Below are positions 11,754-19,464 of a stretch of 45,420 nucleotides of DNA, piece after piece. The position numbers were made by a program, and so were the translations under genes. The DNA is taken from contig NZ_WHOS01000057.1 of the NCBI RefSeq assembly GCF_013340935.1, positions 1 through 45,420 of the forward strand, in the 5' to 3' direction. The notes under the pieces are model-generated. The model searched no databases. It was not told the DNA's origin and saw only the letters and a list, made by a program, of their open reading frames with translations. The stretch's first letter is position 1, and each line of letters opens with the position of its first letter. This DNA is from Azospirillum melinis (GTDB lineage Bacteria > Pseudomonadota > Alphaproteobacteria > Azospirillales > Azospirillaceae).

Positions 11754-11795
11754 AGTATCGATACTTTCTGGCGGGTGCGAATTGACTCAGGTCAA
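11754..11795 (-). promoter_or_regulatory. nap promoter with FNR/FixK-type box
   Basis: On the minus strand, bases 11795-11782 form the perfect palindrome TTGAC-TCAG-GTCAA, which matches the TTGA-N6-TCAA core of FNR/FixK/Anr sites. A -10-like GATACT lies at 11759-11754. The box centre (11788.5) would be at about -41.5 for a start near 11747, exactly the class II activator spacing, and no good -35 is needed. napE begins 120 bases from the centre. The -10 is itself within the palindrome AGTATCGATACT (11754-11765). Low-oxygen induction is inference. Confidence 0.72.
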
Positions 11796-11905
11796 GTGGG
11801 GCCATTTGCGGGCTGTGACGGAATGGCGCCTTCCGCCACGCGGGCGCCACGGCCCGGGCTGCGCTAGACTGCGGTCGAGGTCTTCATCGGAAGCCTCGAT
11901 CGGGA

Positions 11906-12661
11906 ATGGAATGGGCCATGGATTTGCTGCGCTCCTACTGGTCGCCGGCCGAGTTGGCGACCAACGGGTTGATCCTGTTGCATCTTTTGGGAGCCTTGGC
12001 GGTCGGGCTGCTGCTGGGGTACGAGCGCAGCTATCACGGGCGGGCGGCCGGGATGCGGACCTATGGGCTGGTCTGCCTGGCATCGGCCGCGCTGACGGTG
12101 GTCAACGCCTACCCCTCCATGTGGTATGGCGGCATTGGGACGCAGGGGGCGCCGCACGCGACCGCCCTGACCGGCGATCCGACGCGGGTGATCCAGGGCA
12201 TCGTCACCGGCATCGGCTTCCTCGGCGCCGGGGTCATCATGCGCGAGGGGCTGTCGATCCGCGGCCTGTCCACCGCCGCATCGATCTGGGCGACCTCGGC
12301 CATCGGCATCGTCATCGGACTCGGCTTCTATGCGGTCGCTATCGCCGCGGCGCTGTTGACCATCCTGGTGATGAGCCTGCTGCGGCCGGTCGAACGGCTG
12401 TTGCCCCACCAGTCGGTGGTCCACCTGACGCTGGTCTTCCCGCGCGACAAGGCTCCGCCGCCGGAGGAATTGCGGGCGCAGGCCAAGAAGCATGGGTTCG
12501 AAGTGGTCGACTGGGCCTTCCACCTCGCCAACGGCAGCGGCCAGTTCGAGTGCCAGCTGGTGCTTCAGGGGAGAGGCGACCCCGATCCGATGGCGCTCGT
12601 CAGCGCCCTTGCCTCCACCGACACGGTGGTCGAGTTCAAGCTGTCCCCTTCACGCATCTGA
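11906..12661 (+). CDS. MgtC/SapB family membrane protein
   Basis: 251 residues. The MgtC hallmark runs from about residue 20: HLLGALAVGLLLGYERSYHGRAAGMRTYGLVCLASA, then TRVIQGIVTGIGFLGAGVIMREG and GLSTAASIWATSAIGIVIGLG, giving about four or five membrane helices. The conserved ER...AG.RT core is intact. A soluble C-terminal domain (about 165-251) follows, ACT-like in many MgtC homologues. MgtC proteins are linked to survival in low Mg2+ and to modulation of the F-type ATP synthase in pathogens; in a soil organism the role is uncertain. Starts at 11906 or 11918 are both possible. It is divergent to the nap operon. Confidence 0.88.
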   Translation: MEWAMDLLRSYWSPAELATNGLILLHLLGALAVGLLLGYERSYHGRAAGMRTYGLVCLASAALTVVNAYPSMWYGGIGTQGAPHATALTGDPTRVIQGIVTGIGFLGAGVIMREGLSIRGLSTAASIWATSAIGIVIGLGFYAVAIAAALLTILVMSLLRPVERLLPHQSVVHLTLVFPRDKAPPPEELRAQAKKHGFEVVDWAFHLANGSGQFECQLVLQGRGDPDPMALVSALASTDTVVEFKLSPSRI

Positions 12662-12749
12662 CGATGGCCGGGAGCCAGAAGAGTTGGAAGGACGAAATGC
12701 ATACAAGCTTAATCTTTTCCTAAAACTTTATCTTTATCGATAGCCCGCT

Positions 12750-14831
12750 ATGATGAAGGACGCGAACAACGGCAGGGAATGGTGGGGCTGGAATCGCCGC
12801 CATTCTGCCCGGCAGAACGGCCGTGACAGGCGCAATGCCGGTTCCCCGACCTCATCCGCTTCCTGTCGTCGGATGGCGGGGCCGATTGCCCTGCTGACGG
12901 CGCTTCTTCTGTGGTTTGCCGGCACAGCCGACGCCACGGTCTCCGGCGTGGAGCCGCTTCGGCTCGGGCCGGCCACCGCCAGCGCCACCCTGGCCGGCCA
13001 TTTCGCCCGGCTGGTCGATCCCGACCGCAAGCTCGACTTCGCCGCCATCCTGAAGGCCGACGCCGATGGGCAGATGGAACCGCGTGAGGATTTCCGCGGT
13101 GTCGGCCAGACCCGCGACATCCATTGGTACCGCTTCGACCTGATGCGCGAACCCGGTGCGCCGGCGGACTGGCTGCTGGAGATGGGCGAGGCCTATATCG
13201 ACCATCTCGATCTCTTCATTCCGAAGGCAGGCGGAGCCGCGGGCCGGCCGCAGGATCCTGCCGTCTACCGGCTGGTCCGGCTGGGAGACTTCGTTCCCTT
13301 CAGCCAGCGGCCGATGAAGACCCGGCTGCACAGCCTGCCGCTGACCCTTCCGGAAGGAAAGCCGGTCTCGCTTTACCTGCGTGTCGATTCGGTCAGCGCC
13401 ATCCGCCTGTCGGCGCGGATGTGGTCTCCCGCCGCCTATGTCAGCCACCAGACCGAGGATCTGCTGTTCCAGGGGTTTTTCCTGGGGGTGCTGGGCATCC
13501 TGGTCCTGGGTTATGTCGCGCTGGGCCTGCTTCTGCGTGACGGGGCGCTGCTGTCCTACACTGCCTATGTCGCCACGGTCTTCTGCTATTACCTGTTCGC
13601 CAACGGCATCGGCGCAGCCCTGCTGCCGGATCTGCCGGGCTGGCTCATGAACATGCTGGTGGGCAGCAGCGGGTTCCTCGGCTTTGCCACGGCACTGATC
13701 ATGTGGGTCTATATCCTCGATTTGCAGACCCGGGCGCCAAAGCTGGCGCGTTGCTATCAGGGGCTGGCCCTGCTGGTGCTGCTGGCATTGCCGACGACGG
13801 TTTCACCGCTCTACGCCCTGACCAACCCGGTGGTGACCCTGTCGGCGCTGGTCGTGGTGATGATCGCGCTGGTGCTGACCGCACGCATGGCCTGGCTGAA
13901 CCCGAATGATCTCAGCCCGCGCTTCTATCTGGCCAGCACTCTGGTGTCGCTGACCGGGCTGATCATGGCCCAACTGATCCTACGGGGCGCGCTGCCTGCC
14001 GATTTCTTCATCGCCGATCCCTATCAGGTCGCCTCGATGGTGGCGGTGCTGGTGCTGGGCACCGGTCTGGCCCTGCGCATCGGCAGGCTTCAGGCGGAGC
14101 GGCTGCGCGCCCGAGAGGAATCGGCTTTCGCCACCAAGCGGGCGGAGGAGCAGCGCAGCTTCGTCGCGATGCTGTCGCACGAATTCCGTACCCCGCTGGC
14201 CGCCATCGACAGCGCAGCGCAGATGATCGAACTGTCGGGCGCGGTGGAGTCGCCGTCGGCGCTGACCCGCCTGCAACGCATCCGCAGCACCACCCACAAG
14301 ATGGCGGAGCTGGTGGATCTTTTCCTGTCCTCCGATGCGCTCGACCAGGGGGCGCTGGCGCTGAAGCCGGAACCGGTGGCGCTGGGCCAGTTGATGGACG
14401 AGGTGCTGGGTGGTCTGACGGGGACGGAAGCGGAGGAGCGGCTGGAGCTGTCGATCAACGCTCCCGACCACCCGATGCTGGTCGATGCACCTTTCCTGGG
14501 GGTGGCCATCGGCAATCTGGTGCAGAACGCGCTGCGCTACTCGCCGGCGGAAACGGCCGTCCGGGTGAGCGCCTTCGATGACGGAGGCGGCATCGTCATC
14601 CGCGTCGCCGACCGGGGCCTCGGCATGACCCCGGAGGAGGTGGAGCGAATCGGCTCGATCTATTTCCGCGCCTCGTCGTCGCGCGGAACCAAGGGGTCGG
14701 GGCTGGGGCTCTACATGACGCAGAAGATCGTCGCCGCCCATGGCGGAACGCTGTCGGTGCAGAGCGAGCACAATGAGGGCTCTGTCTTCACCATCAGGTT
14801 GCCGGCCGTCGACAGGCTCGCTGCGCAGTAG
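12750..14831 (+). CDS. Orphan 7TMR-DISM sensor histidine kinase
   Basis: 693 residues. After a signal/anchor around residues 42-62 there is an extracytoplasmic 7TMR-DISM extracellular-type sensing domain (about 65-230, WYRFDL...W.LE.G..YIDHLDLF pattern), then seven hydrophobic helices (about 240-445). A short linker leads to the HisKA box (FVAMLSHEFRTPLAAID; the phospho-accepting His is in SHEFRT) and the HATPase domain with N box NLVQNALRYSP, G1 VADRGLGM and G2 GSGLGLYM. All catalytic boxes are intact. No response regulator is adjacent, so the partner is unknown. The start is unsure: ATGs at 12750, 12753 and 12873 (directly before the signal peptide) are possible and none has a strong Shine-Dalgarno. 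The 88 bases before it are notably AT-rich. Confidence 0.9.
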   Translation: MMKDANNGREWWGWNRRHSARQNGRDRRNAGSPTSSASCRRMAGPIALLTALLLWFAGTADATVSGVEPLRLGPATASATLAGHFARLVDPDRKLDFAAILKADADGQMEPREDFRGVGQTRDIHWYRFDLMREPGAPADWLLEMGEAYIDHLDLFIPKAGGAAGRPQDPAVYRLVRLGDFVPFSQRPMKTRLHSLPLTLPEGKPVSLYLRVDSVSAIRLSARMWSPAAYVSHQTEDLLFQGFFLGVLGILVLGYVALGLLLRDGALLSYTAYVATVFCYYLFANGIGAALLPDLPGWLMNMLVGSSGFLGFATALIMWVYILDLQTRAPKLARCYQGLALLVLLALPTTVSPLYALTNPVVTLSALVVVMIALVLTARMAWLNPNDLSPRFYLASTLVSLTGLIMAQLILRGALPADFFIADPYQVASMVAVLVLGTGLALRIGRLQAERLRAREESAFATKRAEEQRSFVAMLSHEFRTPLAAIDSAAQMIELSGAVESPSALTRLQRIRSTTHKMAELVDLFLSSDALDQGALALKPEPVALGQLMDEVLGGLTGTEAEERLELSINAPDHPMLVDAPFLGVAIGNLVQNALRYSPAETAVRVSAFDDGGGIVIRVADRGLGMTPEEVERIGSIYFRASSSRGTKGSGLGLYMTQKIVAAHGGTLSVQSEHNEGSVFTIRLPAVDRLAAQ

Positions 14832-14841
14832 GGATGCCGGG

Positions 14842-15456
14842 TCAGTACAGGGTTTTCGGGATGCGCTCGGCCAGCGACCGGTCGTAGGCGTCGCCGCCTT
14901 CGTGCCCGGCGCTGGCCTCTGCCAGCAAGGCCCCCGCCGACGGCAGGCTGCGGCGCTCGATCTGCACCGCCGGGTCCCACAGGCGGGACCGCAAAAGGGC
15001 GCGGGCGCACTGGAAGAACACCGCCTCGATGGTGACGACCAGCACCGACTTCGGCGGCTTGCCGTCGACGGCGAAGCTCTCACACAAGGCCGGGTTGGTG
15101 TCGATCACGGCGCGGCCGTTGACCCGCAGCGTCTCGTTCAGTCCCGGCACCAGGAACAGCAGACCGACACGCGGATCGGCCAGGATGTTGCGCAGGCTGT
15201 CGATGCGGTTGTTGCCGCGGCGGTCGGGGATCAGCAGGGTACGGTCGTCCGCCACCCGGACGAAGCCGGGCCCGTCGCCGCGCGGCGAGGCATCCAGCCC
15301 GCCCGGTCCGCTGGTGGCGAGAACGAAGAAGGGCGACGCCTCGATCACCGCGCGGTAGCCGGGGGTCAGCGCCGGCACTTCCTTGGCGATGGAGGGGCCG
15401 GCCGGCTCGCCATAGAGGGCTTCCAGAGCCGCGAGGTCGGTGATGGGGCGGCTCAT
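14842..15456 (-). CDS. FMN-dependent PPOX-type flavoprotein (MSMEG_1061-like)
   Basis: 204 residues, a pyridoxamine-5'-phosphate-oxidase-like split-barrel protein. Recognisable blocks are EASPFFVLATSGPGGLDASPRGDGPGFV, LLIPDRRGNNRIDSLRNI, VGLLFLVPGLNETLRVNGRA and ARALLRSRLWDP. These fit the MSMEG_1061-type FMN subgroup rather than true PdxH. Members bind FMN or a related deazaflavin and act as oxidoreductases on poorly known substrates. Its ATG overlaps the stop of the dinB-like gene in ATGA form, so the two are translationally coupled. It converges with the histidine kinase, 10 bases apart. Confidence 0.88.
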   Translation of the reverse strand: MSRPITDLAALEALYGEPAGPSIAKEVPALTPGYRAVIEASPFFVLATSGPGGLDASPRGDGPGFVRVADDRTLLIPDRRGNNRIDSLRNILADPRVGLLFLVPGLNETLRVNGRAVIDTNPALCESFAVDGKPPKSVLVVTIEAVFFQCARALLRSRLWDPAVQIERRSLPSAGALLAEASAGHEGGDAYDRSLAERIPKTLY

Positions 15457-15953
15457 TTCGTCTCCAGCAGGAAATAGACGAAGTCGATCGACGGCGCATC
15501 CAGCCCGAACTGGCTCAGCAGCGTGTGGGCCTGCCCGCGATGGTGGGTCTGGTGATTGAAGATATGGGTGACGATCTGGACGAAGGGCAGCTCATGTGGC
15601 GTGCCGGCCATGCTGCGGTAGGAGAGGGCCGACTCGAACCGCTCCGCCGGGGTGGCTGCCAGGACGCGCAGGAGCCGCTCGTCCTCCGCCTCGCGCGCGG
15701 TGCGCAGGCCGGCGAAGTCGTCATGGAGGATTTCATCGAGCGACGACGGTTTCGGCCCCCCTCCCTCGATCCGCTCCAGCCACACCCGGTCGGCGACCAG
15801 GATATGGTTCAGCGTGCCGCGGACAGAGCCGAAGAAGGCGCCGCGGTCCTCGCGGAACTGAGCGTCGGAAAGCTGCGCCGCGATCTGGTAAAGGCGGCGG
15901 TTGGCCCAGCGGTTGTAGCGGGCGAGGCTTTCGAAATGGGGCTTCGGGTCCAT
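15453..15953 (-). CDS. DinB family metal-binding protein
   Basis: 166 residues, the usual size for the DinB/YfiT four-helix fold. It opens with ARYNRWANRRLY, the family's N-terminal helix. Candidate metal ligands are H50 (TLNHILVAD) and H134 and H138 in the helix HIFNHQTHHRGQ, the standard three-histidine pattern. Members are metal-dependent enzymes, often thiol S-transferases, or are of unknown activity. The start at 15953 is preceded by an AAGAGG Shine-Dalgarno; an in-frame start further upstream gives a non-family N-terminus. It is translationally coupled to the PPOX flavoprotein downstream. Confidence 0.9.
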   Translation of the reverse strand: MDPKPHFESLARYNRWANRRLYQIAAQLSDAQFREDRGAFFGSVRGTLNHILVADRVWLERIEGGGPKPSSLDEILHDDFAGLRTAREAEDERLLRVLAATPAERFESALSYRSMAGTPHELPFVQIVTHIFNHQTHHRGQAHTLLSQFGLDAPSIDFVYFLLETK

Positions 15954-15994
15954 GGGAACCTCTTGCTTCCTCTTTTCCCGCATCGGGCGCCGGC

Positions 15995-16018
15995 CTCCTC
16001 TCCCCGGAGGGAGAGGAG
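15995..16018 (-). repeat. Short palindrome, possible terminator of ftsK-like gene
   Basis: Arms 15995-16004 (CTCCTCTCCC) and 16009-16018 are perfect 10-bp complements around a CGGA loop, 17 bases past the ftsK-like stop. The same CCTCTCCC/GGGAGAGG core occurs in the hairpin at 2012-2050, so this may belong to a genome-wide repeat family. No T tract follows. Confidence 0.5.
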
Positions 16019-16035
16019 CTTGCGTGGAGGGTCGA

Positions 16036-17961
16036 TCACACGCCGGCGCGCTTTGCCGACAGGCCGGCGTGGGACAGCAGGACTTCGCGCTTGCCCTGGT
16101 GGTTGGCGGGACCGACGACGCGTTCGGTCTCCATCCGCTCCACCAGACGGGCGGCGCGGTTGTAGCCGATCTGGAGCTGGCGCTGGATGAAGCTGACCGA
16201 CACCTTGCCCTCGCGGACCACGAGGTTGACGGCCTGCATGTAGAGGTCGTCGCCGGTCGCAACCGAACCGCCGTCCTCATCCTCCACCGCGGCGGCTTCC
16301 TCCTCCTCCTCGGTGATGGCGGTGACGTAGTTGGGAGCGCCCTGGGCCTTCACATACTGGACGATCTCCTCGACCTCCGAATCGGAGACGAAGGGACCGT
16401 GGACGCGGGTGATGCGGCCGCCGCCCTGCATGTACAGCATGTCGCCCTGGCCCAGCAGCTGCTCCGCCCCGGCTTCGCCGAGGATGGTGCGGCTGTCGAT
16501 CTTGCTGGTGACCTGGAAGCTGATGCGGGTCGGGAAGTTGGCCTTGATGGTGCCGGTGATGACGTCGACGGAGGGGCGCTGCGTCGCCATGATCAGGTGG
16601 ATGCCGGCGGCGCGCGCCATCTGGGCCAGACGCTGGATCGCCGCCTCGATCTCCTTGCCGGCCACCAGCATCAGGTCGGCCATCTCGTCGACGATCACGA
16701 CGATGTAGGGCAGCGGCGTCGGTTCCTGCGGCGTCAGGTCGAAGACGTTCTCCGGCTCGCCCGGCGCCGGGGTGCGGCGCGGCATCTTCTCGCCATTGGC
16801 GATCATCTCGGCCATGCGGGCGTTGTAACCCTCGATGTTGCGCACGCCGAGCTTGGACATCGCCTCGTAGCGGCTTTCCATCTCGCGCACGGCCCAGCGC
16901 AGGGCGACCACCGCCTTCTTGGGATCGGTGACGACGGGCGTCAGCAGGTGCGGGATGCCGTCATAGACCGACAGCTCCAGCATCTTGGGATCGACCATGA
17001 TGAAGCGGCAGCGCTCCGGCGGCAGCCGGTAGAGCAGCGACAGGATCATGGTGTTGATCGCCACCGACTTGCCCGAGCCGGTGGTGCCGGCGACCAGCAG
17101 ATGCGGCATGCGGGCGAGGTCTGCCACCACCGGTTCGCCGCTGATGTCCTTGCCGAGCGCGATGGCGAGCTGGGCCGTGGTGTTGCGGAAGGCGTCGTGG
17201 TCGAAGCTTTCGCGCAGGTATACCATCTCGCGCACCGGGTTCGGCAGCTCGACGCCGATGACGCTGCGGCCGGGAACGATGGCGATGCGGGCGGTGACCA
17301 CGCTCATCGAGCGGGCGATGTCGTCGGTCAGGTTGATGACGGTGGCCGACTTGGTGCCGGGCGCCGGCTCGAACTCGTAGAGGGTGACGACCGGGCCAGG
17401 GCGGACATCCATGATCTCGCCGCGGACGCGGAAGTTCTTCAGGACGGTTTCCAGCATCCGCGCGTTGCGGGCCAGCACCGACTCGTCATGCTGCTGCACC
17501 GGGCGCGGCGGCGGGGTCTGCAGCAGCGAGACGGTAGGCAACGAATAGACGGCGGGATACTCCGCCGGCGCGGCCGGAGCGGCGGGCGCGCAGGGCACCA
17601 CCGGGGCTGCGGCGGGGACGGTGGTTGCCGCCTCCGCCGCCAGGGCGGCTTCGCAGGGGGCTGCCGGGGCCTCCGCCTCAGCCGGGTCGCGCGCCTCATA
17701 GGCCCATTCGACGCCCGACAGGAAGGCGAAGCCGGCGACCACCGCCAGCGCCTCGTCCGACAGGTTGGTGGAATAGACGGTCCCGGCACGCGGGGTGCCG
17801 GGCAGAACCTCGACATCCCACATCACGCGGCCGTCGGGGCGCGGGTTGGGGACGAGATTGAACGGCCGTCCGTTCAGCGCGCACCACAGATTGAACTCGT
17901 CGGCGGTCACCACGCCCGCCTGGGTCGGCGGGGCGGCGAGATGCGGCATACGCGGGCTCAT
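16036..17961 (-). CDS. ftsK: FtsK/SpoIIIE DNA translocase lacking membrane helices
   Basis: 641 residues against about 800-1300 for classical FtsK. The alpha, beta and gamma motor modules are present: alpha domain from about 165, Walker A GTTGSGKS at 292-299, Walker B VVIVDEMADL near 410, and the C-terminal winged-helix gamma domain (about 570-630, DLYMQAVNLVVREGKVSVSFIQRQLQIGYNRAARLVE) that reads polar DNA sites. The four N-terminal helices of the divisome FtsK are missing. They are replaced by a soluble segment of about 90 residues (HLAAPPTQAGVVTADEFNLW...) and an Ala/Pro linker. It is therefore probably a second, soluble FtsK-type motor. Its ATG overlaps the stop of the PAS_5-like gene upstream (ATGA). 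Confidence 0.9.
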   Translation of the reverse strand: MSPRMPHLAAPPTQAGVVTADEFNLWCALNGRPFNLVPNPRPDGRVMWDVEVLPGTPRAGTVYSTNLSDEALAVVAGFAFLSGVEWAYEARDPAEAEAPAAPCEAALAAEAATTVPAAAPVVPCAPAAPAAPAEYPAVYSLPTVSLLQTPPPRPVQQHDESVLARNARMLETVLKNFRVRGEIMDVRPGPVVTLYEFEPAPGTKSATVINLTDDIARSMSVVTARIAIVPGRSVIGVELPNPVREMVYLRESFDHDAFRNTTAQLAIALGKDISGEPVVADLARMPHLLVAGTTGSGKSVAINTMILSLLYRLPPERCRFIMVDPKMLELSVYDGIPHLLTPVVTDPKKAVVALRWAVREMESRYEAMSKLGVRNIEGYNARMAEMIANGEKMPRRTPAPGEPENVFDLTPQEPTPLPYIVVIVDEMADLMLVAGKEIEAAIQRLAQMARAAGIHLIMATQRPSVDVITGTIKANFPTRISFQVTSKIDSRTILGEAGAEQLLGQGDMLYMQGGGRITRVHGPFVSDSEVEEIVQYVKAQGAPNYVTAITEEEEEAAAVEDEDGGSVATGDDLYMQAVNLVVREGKVSVSFIQRQLQIGYNRAARLVERMETERVVGPANHQGKREVLLSHAGLSAKRAGV

Positions 17962-18503
17962 GCCGAGGCTCCGGGCTTCTGAACGGTGAGGGGGACTGGA
18001 CCGGAGGAGGAGCCGCCCGGCCCCGGGGATTGCATCGGAGGACGTGCCGCCAGCTCGCGCGGCGTCATCTCGTAGGCGGCGACCAGCAGCTTGTCGATGC
18101 TGACCCCGTCGCTGGACATCGGCAGCACCAGCCGCTCGAAGCTGCGGGTGCGCCCGCCGAAGACCGCGGTGTGGACACGGGCGACAGGCAGCCGTTCGCG
18201 GCGCACCGTCTCATATTCCGGCTGAAGCAATGCCCGCTGTTCCGGCGGCAGGTCGTCCAGCGTGGCGCCCAGGCGCGACTGGCCGAAGGCGGTGGCCAGC
18301 GCCTTTCCGTAATAGGAATAGACGAAGGTGCCGGCTTCCTCCCCGATCACCTCGAAGACGGCGATGTTGTCCTTCCACGGCCGCAGGTCGGCCGGGGCGA
18401 TGCTGCTGGGGACCGGCGGCCGGCCGGCGACGGATTTGGTGAGCCAGAATTCGAGCAGGCCGCTGAGATACGGCGTCGCCAGCTCGGTTCTTTCCTTGGT
18501 CAT
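17958..18503 (-). CDS. PAS_5-like domain protein coupled to ftsK
   Basis: 181 residues. The pattern LLEFWLTKSVAGRPPVPSSIAPADLRPWKDNIAVFEVI, then FVYSYYGKALATAFG, then RLVLPMSSDG and LLVAAYEM fits the PAS_5 family of single-PAS proteins common in Rhodospirillales. A C-terminal 20 residues or so is Pro/Gly-rich and disordered. No cofactor-binding residue can be assigned. The start MTKERTEL was chosen over an upstream frame extension that lacks family character. Its stop overlaps the ftsK-like ATG by four bases, so the two are almost certainly made together. Function unknown. Confidence 0.8.
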   Translation of the reverse strand: MTKERTELATPYLSGLLEFWLTKSVAGRPPVPSSIAPADLRPWKDNIAVFEVIGEEAGTFVYSYYGKALATAFGQSRLGATLDDLPPEQRALLQPEYETVRRERLPVARVHTAVFGGRTRSFERLVLPMSSDGVSIDKLLVAAYEMTPRELAARPPMQSPGPGGSSSGPVPLTVQKPGASA

Positions 18504-18656
18504 GACAATCGCAGCTGGACGGGCGGCGCTCCCGCGGGATGATGCCGCCGGAGCTTTCAAGAGCCGCCCGAACCATACCCGCAAGGGCCGGTGTGGCGCA
18601 ACCGCAAGGGCTAAGCCCGGCAGGGGCGCCGCAATCCGGATGTCACCGGCCCTTCG

Positions 18657-19298
18657 TCACGCGGCACAGGTGACGCCGGTGCCGCCCAAGCCGCAGTAGC
18701 CGTTGGGATTCTTGGCGAGATACTGCTGGTGGTAGCCTTCCGCGAAGTAGAAAGGCGGCGCCTCGCGGATCTCGGTGGTGATCGGGCCGTAGCCGGCCTG
18801 GGCCAGCCGCTCCTGATAGGCCGTCAGCGTCGCTTCCGTTGCCGCCTTCTGGGCGGGGCTGTGGGTGTAGACGGCGGACCGGTACTGGGTGCCGACGTCG
18901 TTGCCCTGGCGCATGCCCTGGGTCGGATCGTGCGACTCCCAGAAGACGCGCAGCAGATCCTCCGCCTTCACCATCGCCGGGTCGTAGACGACGCGCACCG
19001 CCTCGGTATGGCCGGTACGGCCGGAGCAGACCTCCTCATAGGTCGGGTTGGGGGTATGGCCGCCCTGATAGCCGACGGCGGTCACCCACACGCCGGGAAC
19101 CTGCCAGAATTTGCGCTCCGCTCCCCAGAAGCAGCCGAGGCCGAGGTCGATGACCTCCAGCCCCGGCGGATAGGGGCCGGTCAGGCGATGGCCGTTGACA
19201 TGGTGCTGCTCGGGAACCGGGATCGGTTGGCTGCGGCCGGGCAGCGCCTCCTCCGGCGTCGGCAGCGTCGCCGGCTTGCGCAGAAAATGCCCCAGCAT
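18657..19298 (-). CDS. msrA: Peptide methionine sulfoxide reductase MsrA
   Basis: 213 residues, like E. coli MsrA (212). It reduces the S-epimer of methionine sulfoxide in oxidised proteins. The catalytic motif GCFWGAE is seen with C56; DLGLGCFWGAERKFW, VGYQGGHTPNPTYEEVCSG and GHTEAVRV are family blocks. C-terminal cysteines (NGYCGLGGTGVTC) are the recycling cysteines used with thioredoxin. The start at 19298 has a GGGAGA Shine-Dalgarno six bases upstream; ATGs at 19313/19316 are alternatives. It is divergent to the sigma-1.1-like gene. Confidence 0.96.
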   Translation of the reverse strand: MLGHFLRKPATLPTPEEALPGRSQPIPVPEQHHVNGHRLTGPYPPGLEVIDLGLGCFWGAERKFWQVPGVWVTAVGYQGGHTPNPTYEEVCSGRTGHTEAVRVVYDPAMVKAEDLLRVFWESHDPTQGMRQGNDVGTQYRSAVYTHSPAQKAATEATLTAYQERLAQAGYGPITTEIREAPPFYFAEGYHQQYLAKNPNGYCGLGGTGVTCAA

Positions 19299-19395
19299 GG
19301 TCGGGTCTCCCATCATGACGATCCGTTGGAGGGACCTCTTATGTCGTGTGGCGGCCGGGCTGCGGCAAGGTGGCGCCAGGGAGTGGGCGTGCCGG

Positions 19396-19421
19396 TGAAC
19401 CTTCAGGCTGTTTCGCGCGTT
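19396..19421 (+). promoter_or_regulatory. Possible EcfG-type promoter, imperfect
   Basis: TGAAC at 19396-19400 is followed after 17 bases by CGTT at 19418-19421. This is one mismatch from the general-stress consensus GGAAC-N16/17-CGTT and lies about 45 bases before the ATG at 19465. It is weaker than the site before otsA. Confidence 0.35.
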
Positions 19422-19464
19422 TGAGCTTGTGACCTGCTGGGAACTTGAAAAAAGGAGAGCAATC

